Below, one piece after another: positions 17,292 through 25,777 of a stretch of 45,296 bases of DNA. Within the stretch, counting starts at the first letter, position 1, and every line of letters begins with the position of its first letter. A program made the position numbers and the translations under genes. The stretch comes from Comamonadaceae bacterium (GTDB taxonomy: Bacteria > Pseudomonadota > Gammaproteobacteria > Burkholderiales > Burkholderiaceae_C). The stretch is taken from assembly GCA_021298995.1 (NCBI GenBank), contig JAJTGB010000004.1, positions 1 through 45,296 of the forward strand, written 5' to 3'. A model generated the notes under the pieces. The model did not search any database, was not told where the DNA came from, and saw only the letters and a program-made list of their open reading frames with translations.

Positions 17292-18251
17292 TCAGTTGGG
17301 CAGCTCAACAGTGCGCTGGCAAGCCGCCCCCTTGCTGTCAAACAAATGCATTTGGTCTGGCAGCATGCACAAATTGAGCGAGGTGCCTGCGCTGGTGGTA
17401 GCGCTGCCCTCCACCTTGACGGTGCTCACTGCCTGGCCTTCTCCCATTTGCACATAAAGCAAAGACGAATCGCCCAAGCGCTCTATGTGTTGCACATGGC
17501 CTGCCACGTTGCTGCCAGCGCCAGAAGAAGTCAAGGGAATGTGCTCGGGGCGAATACCCACCTGCACTTTTTCACCAGCTTTCAAATGGCGTGCATCCAC
17601 AGCCGCTTTGAGCACTTGATTGCCCACCTTCACGGTGGCGTAGCTTTCTTGTGCATCCACCAAGTAGCCGTGCAACAAATTCATTTTGGGTGAGCCAATG
17701 AACTCTGCCACAAACAAACTCACGGGGCGGTGGTACAAGTTCATGGGTGAGCCCACTTGCGCCACGCTGCCGCGTTCTTGAATCAGATCGCCGGTGTGCA
17801 AGAGCACAATTTTGTTGGCCAAGGTCATGGCCTCGACCTGATCGTGCGTGACATAAATCATGCTGGCCGAATTCATGTCTCTGTGCAGTTTGGCAATTTC
17901 CAAACGCGTTTGAACGCGCAGTGCAGCATCCAAATTTGACAAAGGCTCGTCAAACAAAAACAACTTGGGCTCTTTCACAATGGCACGGCCAATGGCCACG
18001 CGCTGGCGCTGACCGCCAGACAAGGCTTTGGGCAGACGATCTAGCAAAGGGGTGAGTTGCAAGATGTCGGCGGCAGCTTTCACTTTGCGATCAATGTCGG
18101 CTTTGTTGGCGCCCAGCACACGCAAGCCAAAGGCCATGTTTTCTGCCACGGTCATGTGCGGATACAGCGCATAACTTTGAAACACCATGGCCACACCGCG
18201 CTTGGCGGGTGAATAGCGCTTACAGACGTTTTGGAAATCAATGCGTGACAT
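17292..18251 (-). CDS. MalK/UgpC-type ABC ATPase lacking the Walker A region (likely defective)
   Basis: 319 residues against about 360-370 for MalK. The protein begins MSRIDFQNVCKRYS and jumps straight to PAKRGVAMVFQSYALYPHMT; in the family about 55-60 residues carrying the first strands and the P-loop GPSGCGKST lie between these segments. Everything after the junction (near 18209) is normal: Q-loop Gln25, LSGGQ 77-81, Walker B LFLFDE 97-102, H-loop His136, and a C-terminal TOBE domain. The frame is kept, so this is an in-frame deletion. Without Walker A it should not bind ATP. ATG 18251 has GGAGAC upstream; the TTG at 18269 is less likely. It lies between two glucosidase genes in the operon. 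The change may be a real mutation, a cell-level variant, or an assembly error; a functional MalK elsewhere could serve the permeases. Confidence 0.85.
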   Translation of the reverse strand: MSRIDFQNVCKRYSPAKRGVAMVFQSYALYPHMTVAENMAFGLRVLGANKADIDRKVKAAADILQLTPLLDRLPKALSGGQRQRVAIGRAIVKEPKLFLFDEPLSNLDAALRVQTRLEIAKLHRDMNSASMIYVTHDQVEAMTLANKIVLLHTGDLIQERGSVAQVGSPMNLYHRPVSLFVAEFIGSPKMNLLHGYLVDAQESYATVKVGNQVLKAAVDARHLKAGEKVQVGIRPEHIPLTSSGAGSNVAGHVQHIERLGDSSLLYVQMGEGQAVSTVKVEGSATTSAGTSLNLCMLPDQMHLFDSKGAACQRTVELPN

Positions 18252-18265
18252 GCTTGTCTCCGATG

Positions 18266-19903
18266 TCAAATGGCCAACAGCAAGGCGCCGTAGGCTTCAA
18301 ACTTCATGTGATTGCCAGCGATATTGCCTCCGTTCAAACCTGGCACAGGCAATACCGATGCAGACTTGAAGTGGGCAGGCAAGTCCATGCTGGCGGCGCT
18401 GTCGCTGAAGTTGAATGCGCACAAAACTTGGTGGCCTTCGTGTACGCGCACAAATGCCATCACTTGCTGGTGCACGGGCAGCAATGCTTGATCGCCATGC
18501 AACAACACCGCTTGGCCTTTGCGCCAGGTTAGCAAAGCGCGGTAGAAGTTGAGCAATGAAGCGGGGTCATTGTCTTGCTCAGACACAGCCAAGCTTCGAT
18601 AGGCTTCTGTCAAAGGCAGCCAAGGTTTTTGAGCGCCACTGCCAAAGCCCATGTCAGCGGCTTTGGCATCCCAAGGCATGGGCGTGCGGCAACCGTCGCG
18701 GCCTTTGAACTCGGGCCACATGGTGATGCCATAAGGGTCTTGCAAATCTTCATAAGCCACTTGCGCTTCGGGCAAGCCTAATTCATCACCTTGGTACAAG
18801 CAAGGCGAGCCGCGCAGGCACATTTGGAAAGCCGCCGCCACGCGCAGTTTGCGCACATCGGCCGACTCGCCGCCCCAACGCGAACCCACACGCACCACAT
18901 CGTGATTGGACAATGCCCATGAGGGCCAGCCGGTGGCGTTCTTCTCTGCAAAGCGCGTCATCAGGTCGTGCAAATAGGTGCTGCTGCTGTCGGGGCCCAG
19001 CAAGTCAAAGCTATAGGCCATGTGCAGTTTGTCGGTGCCGCTGGTGTATTCAGCCATGATGGCCAGGCCATCGTCATCGCCAATTTCGCCCACCATGGTG
19101 GTGTTGGGGTACTGGTCTAGCAACGCGCGCAATTGTCTTAAGAAGCCCAAATTCTCGGGCTGTGTTTTGTCAAACTTGTGATACTGCCAACCATAAGGAT
19201 TGACGTCGTTCACAGCAGGGTCGTTGCCCTTGGGTTGACCACGGCCTGGGTTGTCACGCAATTGTTTGTCGTGGAAGTAATAGTTGGCGGTGTCTAAGCG
19301 GTAGCCATCAACACCCAGCTCCAACCAGAACTTCACGGTGCCCAAAATGGCTGCCACCACATCGGGGTTGTGGAAGTTCAAGTCGGGTTGGCTGCTTAAG
19401 AAGTTGTGCAGGTAATACTGACGTCGGCGAGTGTCCCATTGCCAAGCGCTGCCACCGAAAATAGACAGCCAGTTGTTGGGTGGGTTGCCATCGTCTTTGG
19501 CGTCGGCCCAAACATACCAATCGGCTTTGGGGTTGTTGCGTGAGGCGCGGCTTTCTGCAAACCATGCGTGTTGGTCTGAGGTGTGCGACAGCACTTGGTC
19601 AATCATCACTCGCAGGCCCAAATCGTGGGCTTTGTTCACCATGGCCCGAAAATCGTCTAGCGTGCCAAACAAGGGATCAACGTCGCAATAGTCGCTCACG
19701 TCGTAACCAAAGTCTTTCATGGGGCTTTTGAAAATAGGCGACAACCACACGGCATCGGCACCCAGCTTGGCCACATAGTCCAAGTGTTGTGTGATGCCGG
19801 GTAAATCGCCCACACCGTCGCCATTGCTGTCGGCAAACGAGCGAGGGTAGATTTGATAAATGACGCCACCGCGCCACCAATTGTTGTTAGGTGCTTTGCT
19901 CAT
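18266..19903 (-). CDS. Cytoplasmic GH13 alpha-1,4-glucosidase type enzyme
   Basis: 545 residues from the ATG at 19903 (MSKAPNNNWWRGGVIYQ); no signal peptide. Motifs: YQIYPRSFADSNGDGVGDLPG, DQVLSHTSDQH, nucleophile Asp204 in GVDGYRLDTANYYFHD, acid/base Glu273 in TMVGEIGDDDG, and Asp335 in LSNHDVVR. The Thr after the nucleophile and the YFHD segment match GH13_23 alpha-glucosidases such as the Halomonas maltase, which act on short alpha-1,4 substrates. It is placed after the malG-like permease and before the ATPase; the weak ribosome-binding site may lower its output. Together with the 15543-17264 enzyme it covers both alpha-1,4 and alpha-1,6 bonds of imported maltodextrins. Confidence 0.9.
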   Translation of the reverse strand: MSKAPNNNWWRGGVIYQIYPRSFADSNGDGVGDLPGITQHLDYVAKLGADAVWLSPIFKSPMKDFGYDVSDYCDVDPLFGTLDDFRAMVNKAHDLGLRVMIDQVLSHTSDQHAWFAESRASRNNPKADWYVWADAKDDGNPPNNWLSIFGGSAWQWDTRRRQYYLHNFLSSQPDLNFHNPDVVAAILGTVKFWLELGVDGYRLDTANYYFHDKQLRDNPGRGQPKGNDPAVNDVNPYGWQYHKFDKTQPENLGFLRQLRALLDQYPNTTMVGEIGDDDGLAIMAEYTSGTDKLHMAYSFDLLGPDSSSTYLHDLMTRFAEKNATGWPSWALSNHDVVRVGSRWGGESADVRKLRVAAAFQMCLRGSPCLYQGDELGLPEAQVAYEDLQDPYGITMWPEFKGRDGCRTPMPWDAKAADMGFGSGAQKPWLPLTEAYRSLAVSEQDNDPASLLNFYRALLTWRKGQAVLLHGDQALLPVHQQVMAFVRVHEGHQVLCAFNFSDSAASMDLPAHFKSASVLPVPGLNGGNIAGNHMKFEAYGALLLAI

Positions 19904-19936
19904 AGTTTCAAAATACAAATTAAACAGAGAAAAAAA

Positions 19937-20773
19937 TTAACCTTTGACCGCGCCAGCCGTGAGGCCAGAGACGATGCGTTTTTGGAAGAAGAACACCAAC
20001 AGCAGCAATGGCACAGTGACAATCACTGAGCCTGCCATGATGGTGCCCCATGGAATTTCGAATGCGGTTGCGCCCGCAATCAGTGAGATGGCCACAGGCA
20101 CAGTGCGCTCGCTGTCATTGATCACAAAGGTCAAGGCAAACATGAATTCATTCCATGCGCCAATAAACGCGAGCAAACCAGTAGACACCAGCGCCGGCCA
20201 CAAGAGTGGCAAAAAGACTTGAAAAATAATGCGCAGGGGGCCACAACCGTCCATGATGGCGGCTTCTTCCAACTCAACAGGTAACTCACGCATGAAGGTG
20301 GTCAAAATCCAAACTGTGAAGGGCAGCGTGAAGATGGTGTAGGGCAGAACCAAGCCCCAAGCCTTGTTGTAAATGCCCAGCCACTGAATGAGTTCAAACA
20401 TGCCCGACAACACCGCCACTTGCGGAAACATCGACACGCCCAAAATGCAAATGAGCAACAGGCCTTTGCCTTTGAAGCGAATGCGGCCCAGTGCGTAAGC
20501 CGCAGTGACACCCATCAGCATGGCAAAGCCCACGGTGAGCACCGCCACCATGACCGAGTTGACCAAACTTTTGCCAAAGGGTTGCACGCCTTCAAACAAA
20601 GCGTAGTAATTGCGCAGGTCGGCTTGGTCTGGAATGATTTGCGTATTGAAGAGCGCTGTACCAGTTTTCAAAGACGTGGAGATGGCATACACAAACGGAT
20701 ACACCGAGAGCACGACCACCACCGTAGATGCAAAATAAATGAACGCCGTGGTCCAAGATGAACGGGTTTTCAT
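19937..20773 (-). CDS. Carbohydrate ABC transporter permease, MalG-like
   Basis: 278-residue inner-membrane permease of the CUT1 sugar-import family with six membrane spans. The cytoplasmic EAA loop, which docks on the ATPase, is EEAAIMDGCGPLRIIFQVFLPLL at about residues 178-200. GGAGG upstream of the ATG supports the start, which overlaps the preceding permease stop by four bases (ATGA), indicating coupled translation. With the MalF-like partner it forms the channel for maltodextrins delivered by the binding protein at 21703-22947. Confidence 0.92.
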   Translation of the reverse strand: MKTRSSWTTAFIYFASTVVVVLSVYPFVYAISTSLKTGTALFNTQIIPDQADLRNYYALFEGVQPFGKSLVNSVMVAVLTVGFAMLMGVTAAYALGRIRFKGKGLLLICILGVSMFPQVAVLSGMFELIQWLGIYNKAWGLVLPYTIFTLPFTVWILTTFMRELPVELEEAAIMDGCGPLRIIFQVFLPLLWPALVSTGLLAFIGAWNEFMFALTFVINDSERTVPVAISLIAGATAFEIPWGTIMAGSVIVTVPLLLLVFFFQKRIVSGLTAGAVKG

Positions 20774-21684
20774 TTGGCATCCTCCGACAATTTGACGCGG
20801 GCCAGCTTGATAAAGATGATTGCGGTGATCAAGATGATCACGAACAATGAGGTGGACGCTGCAGAGCCATAACCCATGTTGCCGTACTCCACCATTTCAC
20901 GGCGCACAAAGCCCGACATGCTGATGGTGGTACTGCCGTTGGCAGTTAACACATAAATCAAATCAAACACGCGCAGCGAGTCGAGCAAACGGAACACCAC
21001 AGCCACCAGCAAAGGTTGGCGAATGAGCGGCAATGTGATTTTCCAAAACACACGCAAGGGATGTACGCCATCCACGCGTGCAGCTTCATAACAATCCTTG
21101 GGCACGGTCTGCAGGGCCGCCAAAATAAGCAAGGCCATGAAGGGGGTGGTTTTCCAAACGTCCACTAACACCACGGTCCAAAGGGCATAGGCAGGCTCAG
21201 CTGTCCATGCTATTTTTTGAGAGATCAAACCCAAGTCCATCAGGTAAGTGTTGATCACACCAAACTGATCGTTCAGCATCCAACCCCACATCTTGGCCGA
21301 CACAATGGTGGGAATAGCCCATGGCACCAACACGGCAGTCCGTACAAAAGCACAGCCCTTAAACTCTTGATTCAAAAGCAAGGCTACGCCCAAACCAGTG
21401 AGTGTTTCCAAGATGACCGACACCACCGCAAAGGTAAAGGTGTTGCGAATGGAGATGCCCCAATCGCCCGCCCAAAAACCACCTTCTTCATTGGGGTTGA
21501 AGAACAAGCCGTATTCGCCAAAGTAGTTTTCCAAGCCTACAAATTTGGCGGCAGAAATATCGTTGATATTCATGTCTGTGAAGCTGAACCAAATGGACCG
21601 CGCCAAAGGCCAAACAGCCACCACCAACATCAGCAGCAGCATCGGCGCTAAAAACAACCAAGCGGTTTTAACTCTTGAATTCAT
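20770..21684 (-). CDS. Carbohydrate ABC transporter permease, MalF-like
   Basis: 304-residue CUT1 permease with six predicted helices, the first at TAWLFLAPMLLLMLVVAVWPL. The EAA loop is YEAARVDGVHPLRVFWKITLPLI. It lacks the large periplasmic P2 domain of enterobacterial MalF, as is usual outside enteric bacteria. It lies 18 bases after the binding-protein gene and overlaps the MalG-like gene by four bases. It forms a heterodimeric pore with that protein for oligosaccharide uptake. Confidence 0.92.
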   Translation of the reverse strand: MNSRVKTAWLFLAPMLLLMLVVAVWPLARSIWFSFTDMNINDISAAKFVGLENYFGEYGLFFNPNEEGGFWAGDWGISIRNTFTFAVVSVILETLTGLGVALLLNQEFKGCAFVRTAVLVPWAIPTIVSAKMWGWMLNDQFGVINTYLMDLGLISQKIAWTAEPAYALWTVVLVDVWKTTPFMALLILAALQTVPKDCYEAARVDGVHPLRVFWKITLPLIRQPLLVAVVFRLLDSLRVFDLIYVLTANGSTTISMSGFVRREMVEYGNMGYGSAASTSLFVIILITAIIFIKLARVKLSEDAK

Positions 21685-21702
21685 AGTGAGTTCTCTTCGG
21701 CT

Positions 21703-22947
21703 TTACCAGTGCTTGCGTCTGATTTGTTTCAAACGCGATTCGAGTTTGGTCACGGCTTCTTCGCCGGTGGCACGTTTGGACATCACCTCGTGTGCAGCAT
21801 TCCAAAAGCTTTGGCTCACCTGCGGGTATTTCAAACCTGTGGCCGTGGTGGGCCGGGCCACGCTGTTGGCAAAAACTTCCTCAAGTGCACCCATGAACTC
21901 ATTGGCCTCCAACACTTGCTTGTCTTTGTAGAGCGCGGGCAATGTGGGGTTGTAGGAGCCATGGATGGCACGCGTTTTTTGCACGGCGGCACTGGTCATG
22001 TACATCACCAAATCGGCGGCAATGGCTTGGTGTTTGGAGTATTTGGACACCCCCAATTGCCAGCCGCCCAAAGCCGCAGCGCTGGGCTTGCCTGGCAATT
22101 TGGCAACGCCTACTTTGCCTTTGACCAGGCTGTCATTTTTCTGCAGCAAGGACCATGCATAGGGCCAGTTGCGCATGAAGAGGGCATTGGCGTTTTGAAA
22201 CACACCTCGCGCTTCCTCTTCTTCGTAACTCAGCACACCAGTGGGGCTGATGGTGCCAATCCAGGAGGCCGCCAAGTTCAAAGCCTTGACTGCTTGGGCA
22301 TTGCGAATGGTGATTTCACCGTCGGGGTTGACCACCGTGCCACCGCCTTGCCCACCGACCCACTCAAGCGCATTGCAAGTGAGGCCTTCATAGGCCTTGG
22401 CCTGAAACACATAGCCATGAAAATCTGCCGCACCTTTGGCCCGCTCGCCAGCTTGAACCTTGGCGGCACTTTCGGTCAACTCCTCCCAAGTTTGGGGTAC
22501 GCGCAAGCCATACTTTTTCAAGAGGTCTGCACGGTAGTACAGCAAGCCTGCATCGGTGTACCAAGGCATGCCCAGCAGCTTGCCGTTGACCGTGTTGTTG
22601 GCAACGATGGCCGGAAAGTGCTCGGCTTCGGCCCCTTTGCTGTAAGGCTTCAGGTCCGTCAAGTGATCTTTCAGAAGGCCCGGCCACACCGTGTCAATTT
22701 GCACCACATCAATGTCGCCCGATTTGGCGGCAAACAATTGACGGTACAGCGCTAGTTTTTCGGTAGCACTGGTAGGCGGGGAAAAATTCTTGATGGTGTT
22801 GCCTGTTTTGGCGGCCCAAGCTTGTGCATGTTTTAAGCAAAACTCCACATCGCTGCCACTGGGCCCGCAAGTAATGGTGATCTCAACCGCTTTGGCGTTC
22901 AAGCAGGCCAACAAACCACTGATCAGCAACAGAGGCAAGAATTTCAT
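21703..22947 (-). CDS. Periplasmic sugar-binding protein of the maltodextrin ABC importer (MalE-like)
   Basis: 414-residue family 1 extracellular solute-binding protein. Signal peptide [20 protein letters not shown], with likely cleavage before VEITITCG. Family segments include DIDVVQIDTVWPGLLKDHL, the mid-protein GGQGGGTVVNPDG and LFMRNWPYAWSLL, followed by KLPGKPSAAALGGWQLGV; the last two patterns match trehalose/maltose-type (ThuE/AglE-like) binding proteins. The ATG overlaps the pullulanase stop (ATGA). It should capture malto-oligosaccharides or branched dextrins produced by pullulanase and amylases in the periplasm and hand them to the MalF/MalG-like pore. Confidence 0.9.
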   Translation of the reverse strand: MKFLPLLLISGLLACLNAKAVEITITCGPSGSDVEFCLKHAQAWAAKTGNTIKNFSPPTSATEKLALYRQLFAAKSGDIDVVQIDTVWPGLLKDHLTDLKPYSKGAEAEHFPAIVANNTVNGKLLGMPWYTDAGLLYYRADLLKKYGLRVPQTWEELTESAAKVQAGERAKGAADFHGYVFQAKAYEGLTCNALEWVGGQGGGTVVNPDGEITIRNAQAVKALNLAASWIGTISPTGVLSYEEEEARGVFQNANALFMRNWPYAWSLLQKNDSLVKGKVGVAKLPGKPSAAALGGWQLGVSKYSKHQAIAADLVMYMTSAAVQKTRAIHGSYNPTLPALYKDKQVLEANEFMGALEEVFANSVARPTTATGLKYPQVSQSFWNAAHEVMSKRATGEEAVTKLESRLKQIRRKHW

Positions 22948-25619
22948 TGTTTTGATCCTTTGACCACAAACACCACAGCACTGCGCGCGGGAATGTCAAA
23001 CGTGCCCGTTGTTTTGTCATACTTGGCGCTGTCGCGTGGTCTGGCATCTGCGGCTTGCGCAGACGCTTGAACAGGGTGAAGTTCAAACGCTTTTTGTGCC
23101 AGCTTAGGAATGATTAATTGTTGCGCTTTCTCGGAAGCGTTGACGAAGTAAATCAATTCGGCAAAGTCATTCAGGTCGCGGCCTTGCAAATGGCCTGCAA
23201 TCAAACGCGGGTCGGCTTGCGAGTCGGTGTTGAAGAAGCTGAGGCGCGTTTGCACGTCTTGTGCTGTTTCTAGTCTGAACAACTTTGAGCTTTTGCGAAT
23301 TTTCAGCAAATCCAAATGCGCATTGCGTGTCCACACAATGTCGGCAGCAGAAGGTTTGAGCTTGGCATCCTGCAGCAATGCGCGGCTGATGGCATTGGCC
23401 TCTGGGCTGCCTTGCAAGTCGGGTACAGACTCGCCAAAACGATTGCTTTGGTATGACCAGTCCAAGACGTTGAACAAATCGCCAGAGTCGTAGCTGTTGC
23501 CGTCCAAAGACTTGGAACGCAAAATTTCTTGACCTGCATGGAAGTAAGCCACACCTTGGCTGAAGGCCACCAAGGCGCCCGCCAGCATTTGGGCGCGTGC
23601 GCGCTCTGCGCTCGAAGTGTCACGCGGCAACTTGTAGGCCAAGCTGTCAAACAAGGTGAGGTTGTCGTGGTTCTCGGCATAGTTCACCACCTCACTGGGT
23701 TGGCTCACGTAGCCCGTGGGTTGGTCGCCATAGGGAATGTCTTGTAGCGCTTTGACCGTGCCATCTGCCGTGGCCATGCGGTAGTTTCTAAGAGACCCCG
23801 CCAGGCCCGCACGAATTTGATCGGACACCCGCGCAGAGCTTTCGCGGCCACTCACAAAGCCGGGTACCTTCATCAAGTTTTCAACGGCATCACCAGCACC
23901 ACCACCGCGAATGGCATCTCGCAGCCGGTCGTTGAAGGTGCCAATGCCTGTGCCGTTCAAAGACAGTTGCGAGGCTTGCACAAAGCGCGCGCCATTGGCC
24001 ACTTCGCCAAAGTTCCAGCCTTCACCCACAAAATCAATGCGCCTCTTCAGCGTTTTCTGCAAACGGTTTTGCATGTCCAACATCACTTGTTTGGGCTGAT
24101 GGCCCATCAAGTCAAATCGAAATGAATCTAGCTTGTAGTGTTGGGTCCAAAGCAAGACCGAGTCCGACATCAGTTTGGCCATCATGAGGTTTTCTGTGGC
24201 CGTGTTGTCGCAACACGTCGAGCGCTCAACCTCACCTTTTGCATTCAAGCGTTGATAGTAGCCAGGCACGATGCGATCGAGCACCGATTGCAAATGCTGA
24301 CCCGAGGCCGAGGTGTGGTTGTAAACCATGTCCATGCCCACGCGCCATCCAGCTTCGTGCAATGATTTCACCATGCGGCGAAACTCCACAATGCGTTTGG
24401 CACCGTCATCTGCATCGCTGGCATAGCTGCCCTCAGGCGCATTGAAATGCAGAGGGTCGTAGCCCCAGTTAAAGCAGTCGTTGGCGCGAGTGGTTTTGTC
24501 CGATCGCGGATCGCTTTGGCAGTTTTTCTCGGGCACGGTGGCCAAGTCAAAAACGGGCAACAGGTGCAAATCGGTCATGCCCGCATGGGCTAGCGCCTTC
24601 AAATGCTTCATGCCTTGCGAGGCAGTTTGTGTGAAGGCCAAATACTTGCCTCGTTGGTCTGCAGGCACCGTCTCATCGTTGATCGAAAAGTCGCGAACAT
24701 GCAATTCATAAATGACCATGTCCGCTGGATGCTTCACGCTTTGGGGGATGGGATGCGTGTCCCAATTGGCAGGTTTTAATTGGGCGGCATTCAAATCGGC
24801 CACATAGCTGCGAAGAGAGTTGGCGCTCAAACTCACAGCATAGGGGTCGTTCACAAGGTTGGTCACCATGCCGACGCCTGGTACAAAAACGTCAACGGCA
24901 TAACGGTAATAACTGCCTTGCTTGGCTTGGCGCGATTGAACTCGCCAAACCCCTGTGATGTCGTCACGTTTCAGTGCGACATGTGCCAAGGCAGGCGAAT
25001 TTGCGTCTGCATAAATGCAAGCGCTGACGGCCTGCGCTGTAGGTGCCCACAAACGAAATTCTGTGACCAGTGTCTTGGCTGATGTCGATGGGCTTGAAAA
25101 TGTCACGCCCAAGAGGCGTTCATTGACTGCTTTGCCAAACAAGTCATCTAAAGCCTTGGCCAATTGCACGCGTGTGGCCATGACAACGTGGCCATTGGCA
25201 TTTTCTTGCACCAAGACCAATTGGGTGGTGTGAAGTTTTCTAAGCGCAGCATCACTCAAGGCGGGCATGTCTAAGGTCTGAGGGGCACCGACTTTCAAGT
25301 CAAACGCCTGATCGGTACCCTTGGGAGCATGACCCACTTCCACTTGCAACTTGCCAGCTGCAGAACTGAGCAGCCGCCAAACTTGACCAGGCTCCATGGT
25401 TGCACCCGGCATCAAGATCTGGGAACGGTTTTGCCAAATGGCCAATGCAGGCAATGACAAACTGTTGGCATGAGCTACCAGTGTGCCCAAGGGTGCGTTG
25501 CACAAGTTGTTGCCAACTTCAGTCAAGCGTGTTTTTCCCGCAGCCACGCCCATGCCCAACATGTTGATGACAAGGCAGGGCAGTACAGCCCAACGCGAAA
25601 TGCGAGAGAGGTGAAGCAT
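22944..25619 (-). CDS. pulA: Exported pullulanase (GH13, alpha-1,6 debranching)
   Basis: 891 residues from the ATG at 25619 ([15 protein letters not shown]). A signal peptide of about 26 residues precedes an N-terminal domain, a CBM48-like domain (around residues 170-280, [18 protein letters not shown]) and the barrel. Residues 384-389 are NWGYDP, the pullulanase signature. Catalytic residues: Asp503 ([11 protein letters not shown]), Glu533 ([11 protein letters not shown]), Asp652 ([10 protein letters not shown]). It hydrolyses alpha-1,6 bonds in pullulan and branched starch outside the cytoplasm. The signal lacks a clear lipobox, although Cys15 sits within the hydrophobic stretch. It is the first gene of the seven-gene minus-strand operon, coupled to the binding protein by an ATGA overlap. 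Promoter-region operators D, E and a LacI-type site lie upstream. Confidence 0.93.
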   Translation of the reverse strand: MLHLSRISRWAVLPCLVINMLGMGVAAGKTRLTEVGNNLCNAPLGTLVAHANSLSLPALAIWQNRSQILMPGATMEPGQVWRLLSSAAGKLQVEVGHAPKGTDQAFDLKVGAPQTLDMPALSDAALRKLHTTQLVLVQENANGHVVMATRVQLAKALDDLFGKAVNERLLGVTFSSPSTSAKTLVTEFRLWAPTAQAVSACIYADANSPALAHVALKRDDITGVWRVQSRQAKQGSYYRYAVDVFVPGVGMVTNLVNDPYAVSLSANSLRSYVADLNAAQLKPANWDTHPIPQSVKHPADMVIYELHVRDFSINDETVPADQRGKYLAFTQTASQGMKHLKALAHAGMTDLHLLPVFDLATVPEKNCQSDPRSDKTTRANDCFNWGYDPLHFNAPEGSYASDADDGAKRIVEFRRMVKSLHEAGWRVGMDMVYNHTSASGQHLQSVLDRIVPGYYQRLNAKGEVERSTCCDNTATENLMMAKLMSDSVLLWTQHYKLDSFRFDLMGHQPKQVMLDMQNRLQKTLKRRIDFVGEGWNFGEVANGARFVQASQLSLNGTGIGTFNDRLRDAIRGGGAGDAVENLMKVPGFVSGRESSARVSDQIRAGLAGSLRNYRMATADGTVKALQDIPYGDQPTGYVSQPSEVVNYAENHDNLTLFDSLAYKLPRDTSSAERARAQMLAGALVAFSQGVAYFHAGQEILRSKSLDGNSYDSGDLFNVLDWSYQSNRFGESVPDLQGSPEANAISRALLQDAKLKPSAADIVWTRNAHLDLLKIRKSSKLFRLETAQDVQTRLSFFNTDSQADPRLIAGHLQGRDLNDFAELIYFVNASEKAQQLIIPKLAQKAFELHPVQASAQAADARPRDSAKYDKTTGTFDIPARSAVVFVVKGSKQ

Positions 25620-25653
25620 TAGAAACTCATGCAATGAAAAGAATCAGAATTAT

Positions 25654-25668
25654 CGTAATAAAACTACA
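25654..25668. promoter_or_regulatory. HexR/RpiR-like operator in the pullulanase-amylase divergent promoter (site D)
   Basis: CGTAATAAAACTACA, 12 of 15 to the HexR consensus, 35 bases before the pullulanase ATG, where a bound regulator would sit on or just after the promoter. Confidence 0.55.
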
Positions 25669-25679
25669 AAAAATCATCA

Positions 25680-25693
25680 TGTAATCGATTGAA
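25680..25693. promoter_or_regulatory. LacI-type operator, pullulanase promoter
   Basis: TGTAATCGATTGAA fits TGNAANCGNTTNCA, with the central CG step typical of LacI-family sites, apart from one end base. It matches 12 of 14 positions of the site upstream of the TonB receptor (36024-36037). The likely binder is the LacI-family protein at 37583-38593. Confidence 0.55.
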
Positions 25694-25738
25694 TTAGGGT
25701 AAATACCGAATATTGCAAATTTCAATGGCCTCAAAATC

Positions 25739-25753
25739 TGTAGCTTTTCTACA
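25739..25753. promoter_or_regulatory. Perfect TGTAG-N5-CTACA palindrome before the lipoprotein amylase (site E)
   Basis: TGTAGCTTTTCTACA is symmetrical in both half-sites and fits TGTAR-N5-YTACA. It ends 24 bases before the ATG at 25778, a position that suits repression of the plus-strand GH13 operon. Confidence 0.55.
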
Positions 25754-25777
25754 TTTCGGGCTCATTTGGGTGTGCGC

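Noticed and set aside
18252-18330. Missing MalK P-loop explained by a wrong start codon
   Set aside because: The sequence upstream encodes the end of the alpha-glucosidase and none of the frames there carries a P-loop.
21709-22755. 348-codon plus-strand open frame opposite the sugar-binding protein
   Set aside because: It is fully antisense to a typical binding-protein gene with a signal peptide; no recognisable domain or ribosome-binding site.
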